This document shows positions 25,364-33,785 of a stretch of 64,000 nt of DNA, piece by piece. The notes under the pieces were generated by a model that saw only the letters and a list, made by a program, of their open reading frames with translations, searched no databases and had not been told where the DNA came from. The stretch covers positions 1,364,001 through 1,428,000 of the forward strand of contig OZ271856.1 in the NCBI GenBank assembly GCA_965601975.1, given 5' to 3'. Within the stretch, counting starts at the first letter, position 1. Each line of letters opens with the position of its first letter. A program made the position numbers and the translations under genes. This DNA is from JANQIO01 sp965601975. Lineage in GTDB: Bacteria > Pseudomonadota > Gammaproteobacteria > Pseudomonadales > Halieaceae.

Positions 25364-26073
25364 CGCCGGAACGCATTGCCCGGCTGCGGCAGGTGCTGGA
25401 TCGGCGCCAGCCGGACCTGAGTGTGATTACCGATTTTGTCCATAAGCAGCGCAACACGTCCGCTATAGTGCGAATCTGCGACGGCGTCGGCATCATGCAG
25501 ATGCACGCCGTTGTGAGCGAGGAGGGCTACCGGGCGTTTCGCGGTACTGCCGTGGGCAGCCACAACTGGGTAGACGTGGTGCGACACCGCAGCCTCGAGG
25601 ACGCGGTCAGCGCGGTACAATCCACATCCATGCAGATTCTGGCAGCCCACCCGGCAGAGAACGCGCTGGACTACCGTCAGGCGGACTACACCCGGCCCAC
25701 CTGCCTGCTGCTCGGCACGGAGCGCGCGGGTCTCAGCGAGGAAGCGCTGGCCGCCGCGGACCGCTGCATCGTGGTGCCGATGATGGGTATGGTGGCGTCC
25801 TACAATGTCTCGGTGGCGGCGGGTATTATTCTCGCCGAGGCCCAGCAGCAGCGAGAGGCTGCCGGGCTTTACGACAATCGCCGGATTGATGACGCGACCT
25901 ATCAGCGGCTGTTCTTCGAGTGGGGGCATCCGCAGGTGCGGGATTTCTGTCGCCGGCGCGGGCTCGATTACCCCGCCCTGGATGAAGAGGGTGAGATTGT
26001 GGACGCACCGGGCTGGTACGCCAGGATCAGGGAAGAGCTCGCCGAGGCGGCGACAAAAGAGGAAGAGATGTGA
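25360..26073 (+). CDS. trmH: tRNA (guanosine(18)-2'-O)-methyltransferase
   Basis: The SPOUT-family enzyme methylates G18 of tRNA. The 237-aa product starts TPERIARLRQVLDRRQPDLS at GTG 25360, overlapping the previous stop; a longer frame lies inside the previous gene and is rejected. Family motifs are HKQRNTSAIVRICDGVG, LLLGTERAGLS and VVPMMGMVASYNVSVAAGI. The length and C-terminal extension match TrmH rather than the shorter TrmL. Confidence 0.92.
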   Translation: MTPERIARLRQVLDRRQPDLSVITDFVHKQRNTSAIVRICDGVGIMQMHAVVSEEGYRAFRGTAVGSHNWVDVVRHRSLEDAVSAVQSTSMQILAAHPAENALDYRQADYTRPTCLLLGTERAGLSEEALAAADRCIVVPMMGMVASYNVSVAAGIILAEAQQQREAAGLYDNRRIDDATYQRLFFEWGHPQVRDFCRRRGLDYPALDEEGEIVDAPGWYARIREELAEAATKEEEM

Positions 26074-26246
26074 GCACACTGTTGATGATACTGGTGGGCA
26101 TCTTCGGCGGGGTTGCGCTGATGGTGGTGCTGGTTGAGAAATTCGCCAAACCCATGGAGCCGGAGAAGCTCAACAAGATCGCACGCTGGGTACTTCCCCT
26201 GGCGGCGCTGGCGATCGTGCTGCAGGCACTGAACCACTACTTTTGA
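26070..26246 (+). CDS. Small two-helix membrane protein, 58 aa
   Basis: A GTG overlapping the trmH stop opens a 58-codon frame that ends in TGA overlapping the TTG start of the transporter gene, so it is tightly nested between both neighbours. The product has two hydrophobic stretches (MILVGIFGGVALMVVLVE and WVLPLAALAIVLQAL) separated by a short charged loop (KFAKPMEPEKLNKIAR). GGAAGAG lies upstream. The exact overlaps on both sides support a real gene. Function unknown. Confidence 0.65.
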   Translation: MSTLLMILVGIFGGVALMVVLVEKFAKPMEPEKLNKIARWVLPLAALAIVLQALNHYF

Positions 26247-27115
26247 AATCGCTGGATGTCGTAGAACTGCTCGCCCTGGGCGCGCTGTGGGGCTGCTCGT
26301 TCCTGTTTATGCGCATGGGCGCGCCGGAATTCGGCCCGGTGCCGCTGATCGGCCTGCGGGTCGTGATCGCAGCCCTGTTCCTGCTTCCCATCCTGGTCTA
26401 TTCAGGCCGGCCCGCGGCGCTGTGGCAGCGTCGCGGCGATATGTTCGTGGTGGGCTTCCTGAATTCCGCGTTCCCTTTCTGCCTGTTTGCCTACGCCACC
26501 CTGTACCTGACCGCCGGGTATACCGCGGTCCTGAACGCCACCGCGCCGCTGTTTACCGCCATCGTCGCTTTTGCCTGGGTGGGCGAGCGTCTCAGCCGCA
26601 TCGGGCTGGTCGGCCTGGTCACCGGACTGGTGGGGGTGGTCGTGCTGGTCTGGGACAATCTGGGTGGGGAAATCGGCAGTGCCGGCCTGGCCATCGGCGC
26701 CGGCCTGCTGGGCTCCTTCTGCTACGGCATTGCCGGCAATCACGCGAAGATACGGATGAGCGGCGTCGGCTCGCTGGAACTGGCGACCGGCAGCCAGGTC
26801 ATGGCGGCCCTGCTGCTGGTGCCGCTCACCGTTATCTACTGGCCGGCCGAACCGCTCTCGATGGCGGCCTGGCTGTCGGTACTGGCCCTGGGCATTTTCT
26901 GCACGGGCATTGCCTATATCCTCTACTTTCGCCTGCTCACCCGGCTGGGGCCGGCGCGCGCCGTCACCGTGACCTACATCGTACCGCTGGCAGCGATGGT
27001 GGCAGGCGTCATCTTCCTGGACGAAACCGTGACCGCACGCATGCTGGTGGGCTGCGGGTTGATCCTGCTGGGCACCGGGCTCGCGACCGGTGTCATCCGG
27101 TTTGGCGGTCGCTGA
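26243..27115 (+). CDS. DMT superfamily (EamA) transporter
   Basis: The 290-aa product has ten predicted membrane helices in two EamA repeats, with the family patterns ALGALWGCSFLFMRMG at the N-terminus and PLAAMVAGVIFLDETVT near residue 255. The start is a TTG that overlaps the previous stop. Such proteins usually export metabolites or amino acids. The following sulfotransferase gene begins two bases after the stop, so export of a sulfated or precursor compound is conceivable, but the substrate is unknown. Confidence 0.85.
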   Translation: MKSLDVVELLALGALWGCSFLFMRMGAPEFGPVPLIGLRVVIAALFLLPILVYSGRPAALWQRRGDMFVVGFLNSAFPFCLFAYATLYLTAGYTAVLNATAPLFTAIVAFAWVGERLSRIGLVGLVTGLVGVVVLVWDNLGGEIGSAGLAIGAGLLGSFCYGIAGNHAKIRMSGVGSLELATGSQVMAALLLVPLTVIYWPAEPLSMAAWLSVLALGIFCTGIAYILYFRLLTRLGPARAVTVTYIVPLAAMVAGVIFLDETVTARMLVGCGLILLGTGLATGVIRFGGR

Positions 27116-27116
27116 G

Positions 27117-28283
27117 GTGAACTGGCGCGCGGATGACCTGGTAGCCGAGGCCCGGGCCGTGGACGGACTCGAAGACTTCGGCGACGACAGCTACCGGGAG
27201 CCGCTGGAGCGCCTGCTGCATTCCCTGGAGCACGAGGCCGCACTCAACGACATCGGCGTCCAGGTACTGCGACAGCGTGTGGTCGATATCCTCGCCACCC
27301 GACTGCGGGTGGAGGCCTGGTTCCGCCGCCACCCGGAAATTCTCGAGGAAGAGATCGTCGCACCGCTGGTCATCGTCGGCCTGCCGCGCACCGGCACCAC
27401 CATGCTGCACCGGACCATCGCCGCCGACCACCGCATGTTTGCGCCCCTGTGGTACGAGACCCGCTACCCCAGTCCCGCCCTCGACTGGGACCCCGCCGGG
27501 GTCGACCAGCGGGTCGTGGACGGCGTGGCAGAAATGGATGCCATACTCGCCGCCAACCCCGACCTTTTGAGCGTGCACCCCATGGATGCGCTGGGTCCGG
27601 ACGAGGACATCATGCTGCTGGAGCAGAGCTTCTACAGCTTCAACATCCAGTCCTTCGCCCACCTGCCGACCTTCGATGCCTGGATCGAGGCCCAGGACCA
27701 CCGGGTGGGCTACGACTATTTCAGGCGCCTGCTACAGTTCCTGCAGTGGCAGAAAAAGCAGACCGGCCAGCAGGCCGAGCGCTGGACCCTGAAAGCCCCA
27801 CACCACCTGCACTACATGGACCTGGTCTTCGAGTTCTTCCCCGATGCCAGGGTCGTCCAGTCCCACCGCGACCCGCTGGAGACCATCCCCTCCCTGGCCA
27901 GCATGATCTTCGAGCTGTGGCGCATCTACTCCGACACCGCCGACCCGACCGTGGTAGGCGAACAGTGGGCCCGCAAGTTCGCCCGCGGCATGACCCACAC
28001 CATGGCCGTCCGCGAGCAGGTAGGCCAGGACCGCTTCCTCGACCTCTGGTTCAAGGACACCGTCGCCAACCCCCTCGCCGAAATCCGCAAGGTCTACGAT
28101 TTCATCGGTATGGACCTGACCCCCGAAGCCGAGTCCGAGATGCAAGCCTGGCAAGACTTCAACCGCCGAGAACTCCGCCCCACCCACGAATACACCCTCG
28201 ATCAGTTCGGCTTTACAGAAGCGGGATTGGCACAACAGTTCGCCGAATACCGCCAGAGCTTCATATTGTCAGAGCGCACCTGA
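27117..28283 (+). CDS. PAPS-dependent sulfotransferase family protein
   Basis: The 388-aa product has the PAPS 5'-phosphosulfate loop IVGLPRTGTTMLHR near residues 90-103, and the 3'-phosphate motif region RVVQSHRDPLETIPSLAS near residue 245. These place it in the Sulfotransfer_3-like group acting on small molecules or lipids. GTG 27117 gives a start directly after the transporter stop; an alternative in-frame start lies inside that gene. cysC and sat, which produce PAPS, follow after the palindromic gap. Acceptor unknown. Confidence 0.82.
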   Translation: MNWRADDLVAEARAVDGLEDFGDDSYREPLERLLHSLEHEAALNDIGVQVLRQRVVDILATRLRVEAWFRRHPEILEEEIVAPLVIVGLPRTGTTMLHRTIAADHRMFAPLWYETRYPSPALDWDPAGVDQRVVDGVAEMDAILAANPDLLSVHPMDALGPDEDIMLLEQSFYSFNIQSFAHLPTFDAWIEAQDHRVGYDYFRRLLQFLQWQKKQTGQQAERWTLKAPHHLHYMDLVFEFFPDARVVQSHRDPLETIPSLASMIFELWRIYSDTADPTVVGEQWARKFARGMTHTMAVREQVGQDRFLDLWFKDTVANPLAEIRKVYDFIGMDLTPEAESEMQAWQDFNRRELRPTHEYTLDQFGFTEAGLAQQFAEYRQSFILSERT

Positions 28284-28290
28284 GTTTCCG

Positions 28291-28485
28291 GGGTTTGGAG
28301 GCCTGAGGGGTGGGTCCTGCAACAGTCAGGCCGCGCTCTGCGCCGCGCGCCAAAGTGGGGCCTTCTGCGAGGAATGTCTGAATCCCAATTTTTCGCGAAG
28401 CGAAAAATGGTTGAGTTCCGCAGCAGCCACTTTGGCGCGCGGCGCAGCGGCCGTTGCAGGACCCACCCCTCAGGCCTCCAAACCC
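28291..28485. repeat. 195-bp near-perfect palindrome (long hairpin element)
   Basis: The outer arms 28291-28323 and 28453-28485 are perfect inverted copies of 33 bp. Inside them, GGCCGC plus TGCGCCGCGCGCCAAAGTGG at 28329-28358 is matched at 28427-28452 with one four-base bulge. Inner segments CTGCGAGGAA and TTCCGCAG also pair, and the tip is TTTTTCGC-GAA-GCGAAAAA. The whole unit fills the gap between the sulfotransferase stop and cysC. It has no gene of its own that I trust. Confidence 0.95.
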
Positions 28486-28573
28486 TCGCGACCAACCTTG
28501 GGCGGCCAGAGTTTTACAGATGCTCACATTCCGCGTACCCTTGCCGCCTTCTGAAAAAACCGGAGCACCCACC

Positions 28574-29191
28574 ATGGCCGAACAAAAAGCCACCAACGTC
28601 CACTGGCACGAGGGCGACATCACCCGCGCCCACCGCGAAAAGCTGACCGGTCACAAGGGTGCGACGCTCTGGTTCACCGGCCTGTCAGGCAGCGGCAAGA
28701 GCACCGTGGCGGTGGAGCTGGAAGGCACCCTGCACGAGATGGGCATCGTGTCCTACCGCCTGGATGGTGACAACGTGCGCATGGGCATCAACAAGAACCT
28801 CGGCTTTTCCGCCGAGGACCGCACCGAGAATATTCGCCGCATCGGCGAAGTGTCCAAGCTGTTCGTCGACGCAGGCATGATCGCCCTGTCCAGCTTCATC
28901 AGCCCCTACCGGGCCGATCGCGACAACGTACGCAAGCTGCACGAAGCGGCCGGCATGGACTTTATCGAGATCTTTGTCGACTGTTCCCTGGAAGAGGCCG
29001 AGGCCCGCGACCCCAAGGGCCTGTACAAGAAAGCCCGCGCCGGTGAGATCAAGAACTTCACCGGGATCGACGACCCCTACGAGGCGCCCGACAGCCCGGA
29101 AATTCACCTGCACTCCGACCAGCAGACGCTGGAGGAAGAGATCGAGACGATTCTCTCAGTCCTCCGCGAGCGCGGCATCATCAACCAGTAA
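28574..29191 (+). CDS. cysC: Adenylylsulfate (APS) kinase
   Basis: The enzyme phosphorylates APS to PAPS. The 205-aa product has P-loop FTGLSGSGKSTVA, the conserved RLDGDNVRMGINKNLGFS, and RRIGEVSKLFVDAG with the family's SSFISPYRADRD. GGAG lies eight bases before the ATG at 28574. A longer frame would translate one arm of the palindrome and is rejected. With sat directly downstream it makes the sulfate donor for the upstream sulfotransferase, or PAPS for assimilatory reduction. Confidence 0.95.
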   Translation: MAEQKATNVHWHEGDITRAHREKLTGHKGATLWFTGLSGSGKSTVAVELEGTLHEMGIVSYRLDGDNVRMGINKNLGFSAEDRTENIRRIGEVSKLFVDAGMIALSSFISPYRADRDNVRKLHEAAGMDFIEIFVDCSLEEAEARDPKGLYKKARAGEIKNFTGIDDPYEAPDSPEIHLHSDQQTLEEEIETILSVLRERGIINQ

Positions 29192-29204
29192 CGGGAAGAA
29201 CACC

Positions 29205-30392
29205 ATGATCAAGCCCCACGGTTCGGACGAACTGAATCCACTTTTTGTCTACGACACCGAGAAGCGCCACGCCCTGGTGGCGGAGGCCGAGAACCTGCCC
29301 TCGCTGTTGGTGAACTCCGCGGCGGCCGCCAACGCAGTGATGCTGGGCGGCGGCTACTTCAACCCGCTGACCGGCTACATGAACAAGGCCGATGCGCTCA
29401 GCGTGGCCGAGTCCATGCGCACCACCGACGGCCTGTTCTGGCCGGTACCCGTGGTCAACCTGACCAATGAGACCGGCATCGAGGCCGGCAGCCGCATCGC
29501 CCTGCGCGACCCCAATGTCGAAGGCAACCCCGTCCTGGCGGTGATGGACGTGGAAGCGGTCGAGTCCGTGTCGGACGACGAAATCAAGGGCATGGCGGAG
29601 AAGATCTTCCGCACCCTGGACGAGAATCACCCCGGTGTGGCGACGTTTACCGGCCTTGGCAACACCCTGCTGTCCGGCCCCATCCAGGTGCTCAACTTTT
29701 CCTACTTCCAGACCGACTTCCCGGATACCTTCCGCACCGCGGTGGAGATTCGCAACGAGATCAAGGAGCACGGCTGGGACAAGGTGGTGGCCTTCCAGAC
29801 CCGCAACCCCATGCACCGGGCCCACGAAGAGCTGTGCCGCATGGCCATGGAAGACCTGGGTACCGACGGCATCCTGATCCACATGCTGCTGGGCAAGCTC
29901 AAGCCCGGTGATATCCCCGCCGACGTGCGGGATGCGTCCATCCGCAAGATGGTCGAGGTCTACTTTCCGCCCAACACCGTCATGGTCACGGGCTACGGCT
30001 TCGATATGCTCTATGCGGGCCCCCGCGAGGCCGTCCTGCACGCGGTATTCCGCCAGAACAGCGGCTGTTCCCACCTGATTGTCGGCCGCGACCACGCCGG
30101 TGTCGGTGACTACTACGGCGGCTTCGACGCCCAGACCATCTTCGACGAGGAAGTCCCCGCCGACGCCCTCGAGCTCGAGATCTACCGGGCCGATCACACC
30201 GCCTACAGCAAGAAGCTGGACAAGGTGGTGATGATGAAGGACGCCCCGGACCACACCAAGGAAGACTTCGTGCTGCTGTCCGGCACCGCGGTACGGGAGA
30301 TGCTGGGTCGCGGCGAAGCACCGCCTCCGGAGTTCTCGCGGCCTGAGGTCGCCAAGATCCTCTCCGACTACTATCAGTCCCTCGATAGCTGA
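29205..30392 (+). CDS. sat: ATP sulfurylase, single-chain type
   Basis: The 395-aa enzyme adenylylates sulfate to APS. It shows the two ATP-sulfurylase signatures: QTRNPMHRAHEELCRMA and GRDHAGVGDYYG. The ATG at 29205 follows the cysC stop by 13 bases with GGGAAG upstream. It is the Sat type, homologous to the dissimilatory and eukaryotic enzymes, not the CysD/CysN pair of enterobacteria. It forms an operon with cysC. Confidence 0.95.
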   Translation: MIKPHGSDELNPLFVYDTEKRHALVAEAENLPSLLVNSAAAANAVMLGGGYFNPLTGYMNKADALSVAESMRTTDGLFWPVPVVNLTNETGIEAGSRIALRDPNVEGNPVLAVMDVEAVESVSDDEIKGMAEKIFRTLDENHPGVATFTGLGNTLLSGPIQVLNFSYFQTDFPDTFRTAVEIRNEIKEHGWDKVVAFQTRNPMHRAHEELCRMAMEDLGTDGILIHMLLGKLKPGDIPADVRDASIRKMVEVYFPPNTVMVTGYGFDMLYAGPREAVLHAVFRQNSGCSHLIVGRDHAGVGDYYGGFDAQTIFDEEVPADALELEIYRADHTAYSKKLDKVVMMKDAPDHTKEDFVLLSGTAVREMLGRGEAPPPEFSRPEVAKILSDYYQSLDS

Positions 30393-30404
30393 TTTCACGA
30401 GCGT

Positions 30405-30480
30405 CGTCATCCCCGCGCAAGCGGGGACCCAGTCCACGAAACCGCCGAGTCACCGGATTCCCGCTTGCGCGGGAATGACG
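30405..30480. repeat. REP-like inverted repeat
   Basis: Arms of 26 bp at 30405-30430 (CGTCATCCCCGCGCAAGCGG onward) and 30455-30480 are inverted copies with two mismatches; each arm is itself a small hairpin. A shorter related copy lies at 57098-57124. This is the common type of extragenic palindrome found in many proteobacteria. Confidence 0.85.
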
Positions 30481-30593
30481 GTGGCAGCCAGCTAATCCAG
30501 TCCGTCTGCCGCCCGCGTACTGTTATTTATCCCCGGCTGTACTAAGCTAGGGCTTAATAACAACATAAATACAAATACAAACGTGGGTAGACA

Positions 30594-32168
30594 ATGGAGT
30601 TACGCTCGGAGCGTCCCATAGCGGTCGCCCTGGTCTGTTCTTCCGTCCTGCACCTCGCTGCCGTCCTGGTGTACTTCCAGTGGGTACCGTGGTCAGATGC
30701 TCCCGCTCGGTCTGGCGAAAGCGTCTCCCCCATGAATATCTCCCTGGCCGGTCAGGCCCGGGACGTCGAGCAATCCAGCCCGGCAGAAGGCTCTCCACCT
30801 CCCCGCGTCGATGGCTCGCCCTTAGCCGATGGCTCTCGCGCCAAGGATGCGGTCAAGGTATCCGATGAGCCACAGGCGCCATCGCCTGAGCCCGTAACTC
30901 CCGAGGCCCCCGAGCAGATTGCCGATCTGGCGCCGTGGATGGAGCCGCTGTCTCTCGACGCCGTGGACCTCAATCCAGTGCCGGTGCTGCAGGAAGAGTT
31001 CAGCATCGACATGGCGACCCTGGCGGTGCGCAAACCGATGGAATCCAACCAGCTCGAGACCCTGGAAACCGCGCTCAACCACTTCGCGACCCAGCTCCCG
31101 GAATGGACCGATCCCGCCGAGCCCATGCGCTGGCAGGACGGCGAGCGGGAGTACCAGATTCGCGTGGAGCACCAGCAGCCGGGTTCGGCCATGGAACTCG
31201 AACGCGCCGTGCTGGCGGTCAGTACCGAACAGGACGGCCTGTCGCTCACGGCCCGTGTACCGGTAAAGCGCATGGCCTTTTCCCATTTTGCCCAGGTGGT
31301 GGACCGCTGGAACCCTGAAGTGAGCCTGTCGGGAGACCAGATCGTCGGCCGCTTCCACTCCAACTCCGAGCTCTATGTCGAAGCCCGGGCGGGCAGTTCG
31401 CCGCTGGTAACCGGGGCGACGACAGTGGCGGGCCGGGTCAATTTCACCGGCATTGCCGACAGTACCGAGGTCTTTGCCAACGGGCTCAAGACCTGGGCGG
31501 CGCCCCTGCCCCTGCCGCGTGAGGCCTTTGCCTGGGAGGAACTGTCCCCCGGAGAAGCCCATGTTCACCGCATTGACCAGGACGCGCGCATCCTGTTCCG
31601 CGGGGACGGCAGCTATGAGTGGCAGCCACTGTCCGGCGAGGCGGAGCCGCAGCTCGTGATGCAGGAGCAAAACCCCTGGCTGCTGGTGGCGGACAAGGGC
31701 GTTCAACTGCAGATCGAAGGGGTCATCAGCGGCAGCGTGCTGGTGTATTCCCCCACCCGGGTCTCGATTCGCGGGGACCTGCGCTACGCGTCCGATCCTC
31801 GCGCCGGAACGTCGCCGGACTTTCTCGGCCTGGTCAGCGACGGCTACGTTGAGGTCGCCGGCCCGGAGATTACCGGCGAGGGCGATATCGTGATCGAGGC
31901 CGCCATCTTCGCGGGACGCCAGTTCCGGGTGCGCAAATACCGCAGCGCCGCGGGCGGCAAAATGGAAATCTACGGCAGCGTCACCGCCGGTTCACTGTCG
32001 GCCACCGAGCCCCGCTACACCACGCGGCTGGAGTTCGACCGTCGCCTGGAAGAGCAGCGCCCCGCGTATTTCCCGCAGACCAACCGCTACGTGCTGGAAG
32101 ACGGCGAACCCGAGTGGACCGTCCACTCCGCCCACGCATTCACCCAGGGTGAATTGACGCCCCGATAG
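30594..32168 (+). CDS. TonB/TolA-like N-terminus with bactofilin-like C-terminal region, function unknown
   Basis: The 524-aa product starts with an inner-membrane anchor (VALVCSSVLHLAAVLVYF, residues 11-28) of the kind seen in TonB and TolA, followed by a proline- and acid-rich linker to about residue 110. The middle region (about 150-260) is predicted to fold. The C-terminal half reads like stacked short beta strands with repeated ISGSVLVYS, VSIRGDLRY, EGDIVIEAAIFAGR and EIYGSVTAGSL, similar to bactofilin or polymer-forming segments. No TonB C-terminal domain is present. I recognise no named family. It stands alone on its strand. Confidence 0.6.
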   Translation: MELRSERPIAVALVCSSVLHLAAVLVYFQWVPWSDAPARSGESVSPMNISLAGQARDVEQSSPAEGSPPPRVDGSPLADGSRAKDAVKVSDEPQAPSPEPVTPEAPEQIADLAPWMEPLSLDAVDLNPVPVLQEEFSIDMATLAVRKPMESNQLETLETALNHFATQLPEWTDPAEPMRWQDGEREYQIRVEHQQPGSAMELERAVLAVSTEQDGLSLTARVPVKRMAFSHFAQVVDRWNPEVSLSGDQIVGRFHSNSELYVEARAGSSPLVTGATTVAGRVNFTGIADSTEVFANGLKTWAAPLPLPREAFAWEELSPGEAHVHRIDQDARILFRGDGSYEWQPLSGEAEPQLVMQEQNPWLLVADKGVQLQIEGVISGSVLVYSPTRVSIRGDLRYASDPRAGTSPDFLGLVSDGYVEVAGPEITGEGDIVIEAAIFAGRQFRVRKYRSAAGGKMEIYGSVTAGSLSATEPRYTTRLEFDRRLEEQRPAYFPQTNRYVLEDGEPEWTVHSAHAFTQGELTPR

Positions 32169-32249
32169 TCATTGAACCTGATTCCTGATCCGCCGGTTGG
32201 CTGGCGCCTCGGTATCAGATGAGGCTGACGCCCCGAGCGGTTTTACGAA

Positions 32250-33785
32250 CTAAAGAAGACCCGAGTCTCGCTTGGCATCCAGCTCGGTGAGCATCGCTTC
32301 GCATTCGCTGGCTTTGTCGAGCAACTGGGTGCACTGGTTGAGGACTGCCAGCGCCGTCTCCCACTCCCCGTTCCACTCCTCGCTGGAGGCCCAGTTCAGG
32401 TAGACGCGCTCCAGGTTGTCGGTGAAGTACTCCGACAGCTTGCTGCTGGAGTCCAGCAGCAGGTATTCCCGGTAGATGTCCGCGCTGCGCTCCCAGTTCT
32501 GGTCCTCGACGTAGTGCATGGCCCAGGCGGAATACACCTGGGCCAGGCCGCTGTTGCAGACCTTGTTCTGGAGGCACTGCACTTCCAGGGCGTCGAAGGC
32601 CACCCGGGCGCCGGGATAGTCTGCGCCTTCAGCCCTGGCGACCGCATAGCCGCTGACGACCGAGAACAGGTGGCTCTCAACGACCTGGGCTTCCCGGGGG
32701 AAGCTGCGCGATTGCAGCAGCTCTCTCGCCAGCTTCAGTCCCTCCTCCTGGCTTCCGCTGCGGACCAGGGTATCCGCCTGCTGTGCCTGCACGGCTGTGA
32801 GCAGAATCGGGATTTCATCATCGTCGAAGCGACGCTCCGCCAGGCCCGCCAGGTAACCCCCCAGCGAGTCGTACATGCGCCGGGCGGTGGCGTAGTCATC
32901 TGTCTCCCGCAGGTGCACAAACTCCTGGTAGTAGTAGGCCAGACGGGATTTGTGGGAAGACTCGTCCCAGGGCGCATAGTGTGCCCGCAGCTCGGCCAGG
33001 CGCATGCGGTCCCGGTAGGGCATGCGCTCCTTGGCGGTATGCTGGTTTGTCATATTGAAGACCCCCAGGTCGAAGGGGCTCAGGATTTCGCGATTCTGGT
33101 AGTCCTCCCAGGTTGGGGGTTCCAGGCTGCGCTCATCGAACCAGACGTTGGACTCCGCCGCGTAGTAGGCCTCGTCATGCGGAATGTCGAAGCCGTTGAA
33201 TGAAGTGGTCTCGACTTCCACTACCTGGTTGGGGAAGTTCACCTGTACGAAAGCGTGGGAGGGCAGGATGACGCCCTCGGCGTCCAGTTCGAGCTTGCGC
33301 GCGGCAACCACGTACAGCAGGGACGAGCTGATGCAGTTGAACTCCCCGTTGGTAAAGATCTTCGACAGCTGGCTCTGCTCCTCCCGGTACTGGGTGGGCA
33401 TGGCGGTCGAAGACAGCTCCGTGCCCAGGTACTCCGTGTGCATACCGATAAACAGCCGCCGGGCATCGCGCCGCGCCTGGCCAGGATCGCCGGACAGGGG
33501 CAGGGCGCCCACCCAGGCATCTATGTGCAGGCGGGCGCGGTCATAATCTTCCATGTCCACCGGCTCGCCGGACGCCAGCAGGTAGAGCGCCAGCAGGGCG
33601 TCGGCGTCCCCGGCCCGTGCCGCGGGCACCCGGCGCACCGCGTAGGATTCAAACTCCCCCAGCTCCGACCAGATCGGCAGGGGGTGTTTGCCGAAGCCCG
33701 AGCGGTCAAAGTCCAGGCTCTCCTCCGCTGCGGCCGCGAGGCTGAGAAGGAGAAGGCAGGGCAGCAGCAGGATGCGCATCATCAT
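32250..33785 (-). CDS. Secreted SirB1/transglutaminase-like protein with helical repeats
   Basis: The 511-aa product has a signal peptide (ILLLPCLLLLSLAAAAEE). Residues 130-185 resemble the SirB1/transglutaminase-like core: GEFNCISSSLLYVVAARK supplies a cysteine and PSHAFVQV a histidine. The rest is helix-rich and TPR-like, with many paired cysteines in the last third (CLQNKVCNSG, CTQLLDKASEC). Its ATG overlaps the stop of the upstream aldehyde dehydrogenase gene, suggesting coupling, though a functional link is unclear. It may act on protein or peptide substrates in the periplasm. Confidence 0.6.
   Translation of the reverse strand: MMMRILLLPCLLLLSLAAAAEESLDFDRSGFGKHPLPIWSELGEFESYAVRRVPAARAGDADALLALYLLASGEPVDMEDYDRARLHIDAWVGALPLSGDPGQARRDARRLFIGMHTEYLGTELSSTAMPTQYREEQSQLSKIFTNGEFNCISSSLLYVVAARKLELDAEGVILPSHAFVQVNFPNQVVEVETTSFNGFDIPHDEAYYAAESNVWFDERSLEPPTWEDYQNREILSPFDLGVFNMTNQHTAKERMPYRDRMRLAELRAHYAPWDESSHKSRLAYYYQEFVHLRETDDYATARRMYDSLGGYLAGLAERRFDDDEIPILLTAVQAQQADTLVRSGSQEEGLKLARELLQSRSFPREAQVVESHLFSVVSGYAVARAEGADYPGARVAFDALEVQCLQNKVCNSGLAQVYSAWAMHYVEDQNWERSADIYREYLLLDSSSKLSEYFTDNLERVYLNWASSEEWNGEWETALAVLNQCTQLLDKASECEAMLTELDAKRDSGLL

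Noticed and set aside
28454..28573. A 40-residue N-terminal extension of APS kinase through the palindrome arm.
   Set aside because: APS kinases start near the chosen ATG, which has a ribosome binding site; the extension is only readthrough of repeat DNA.
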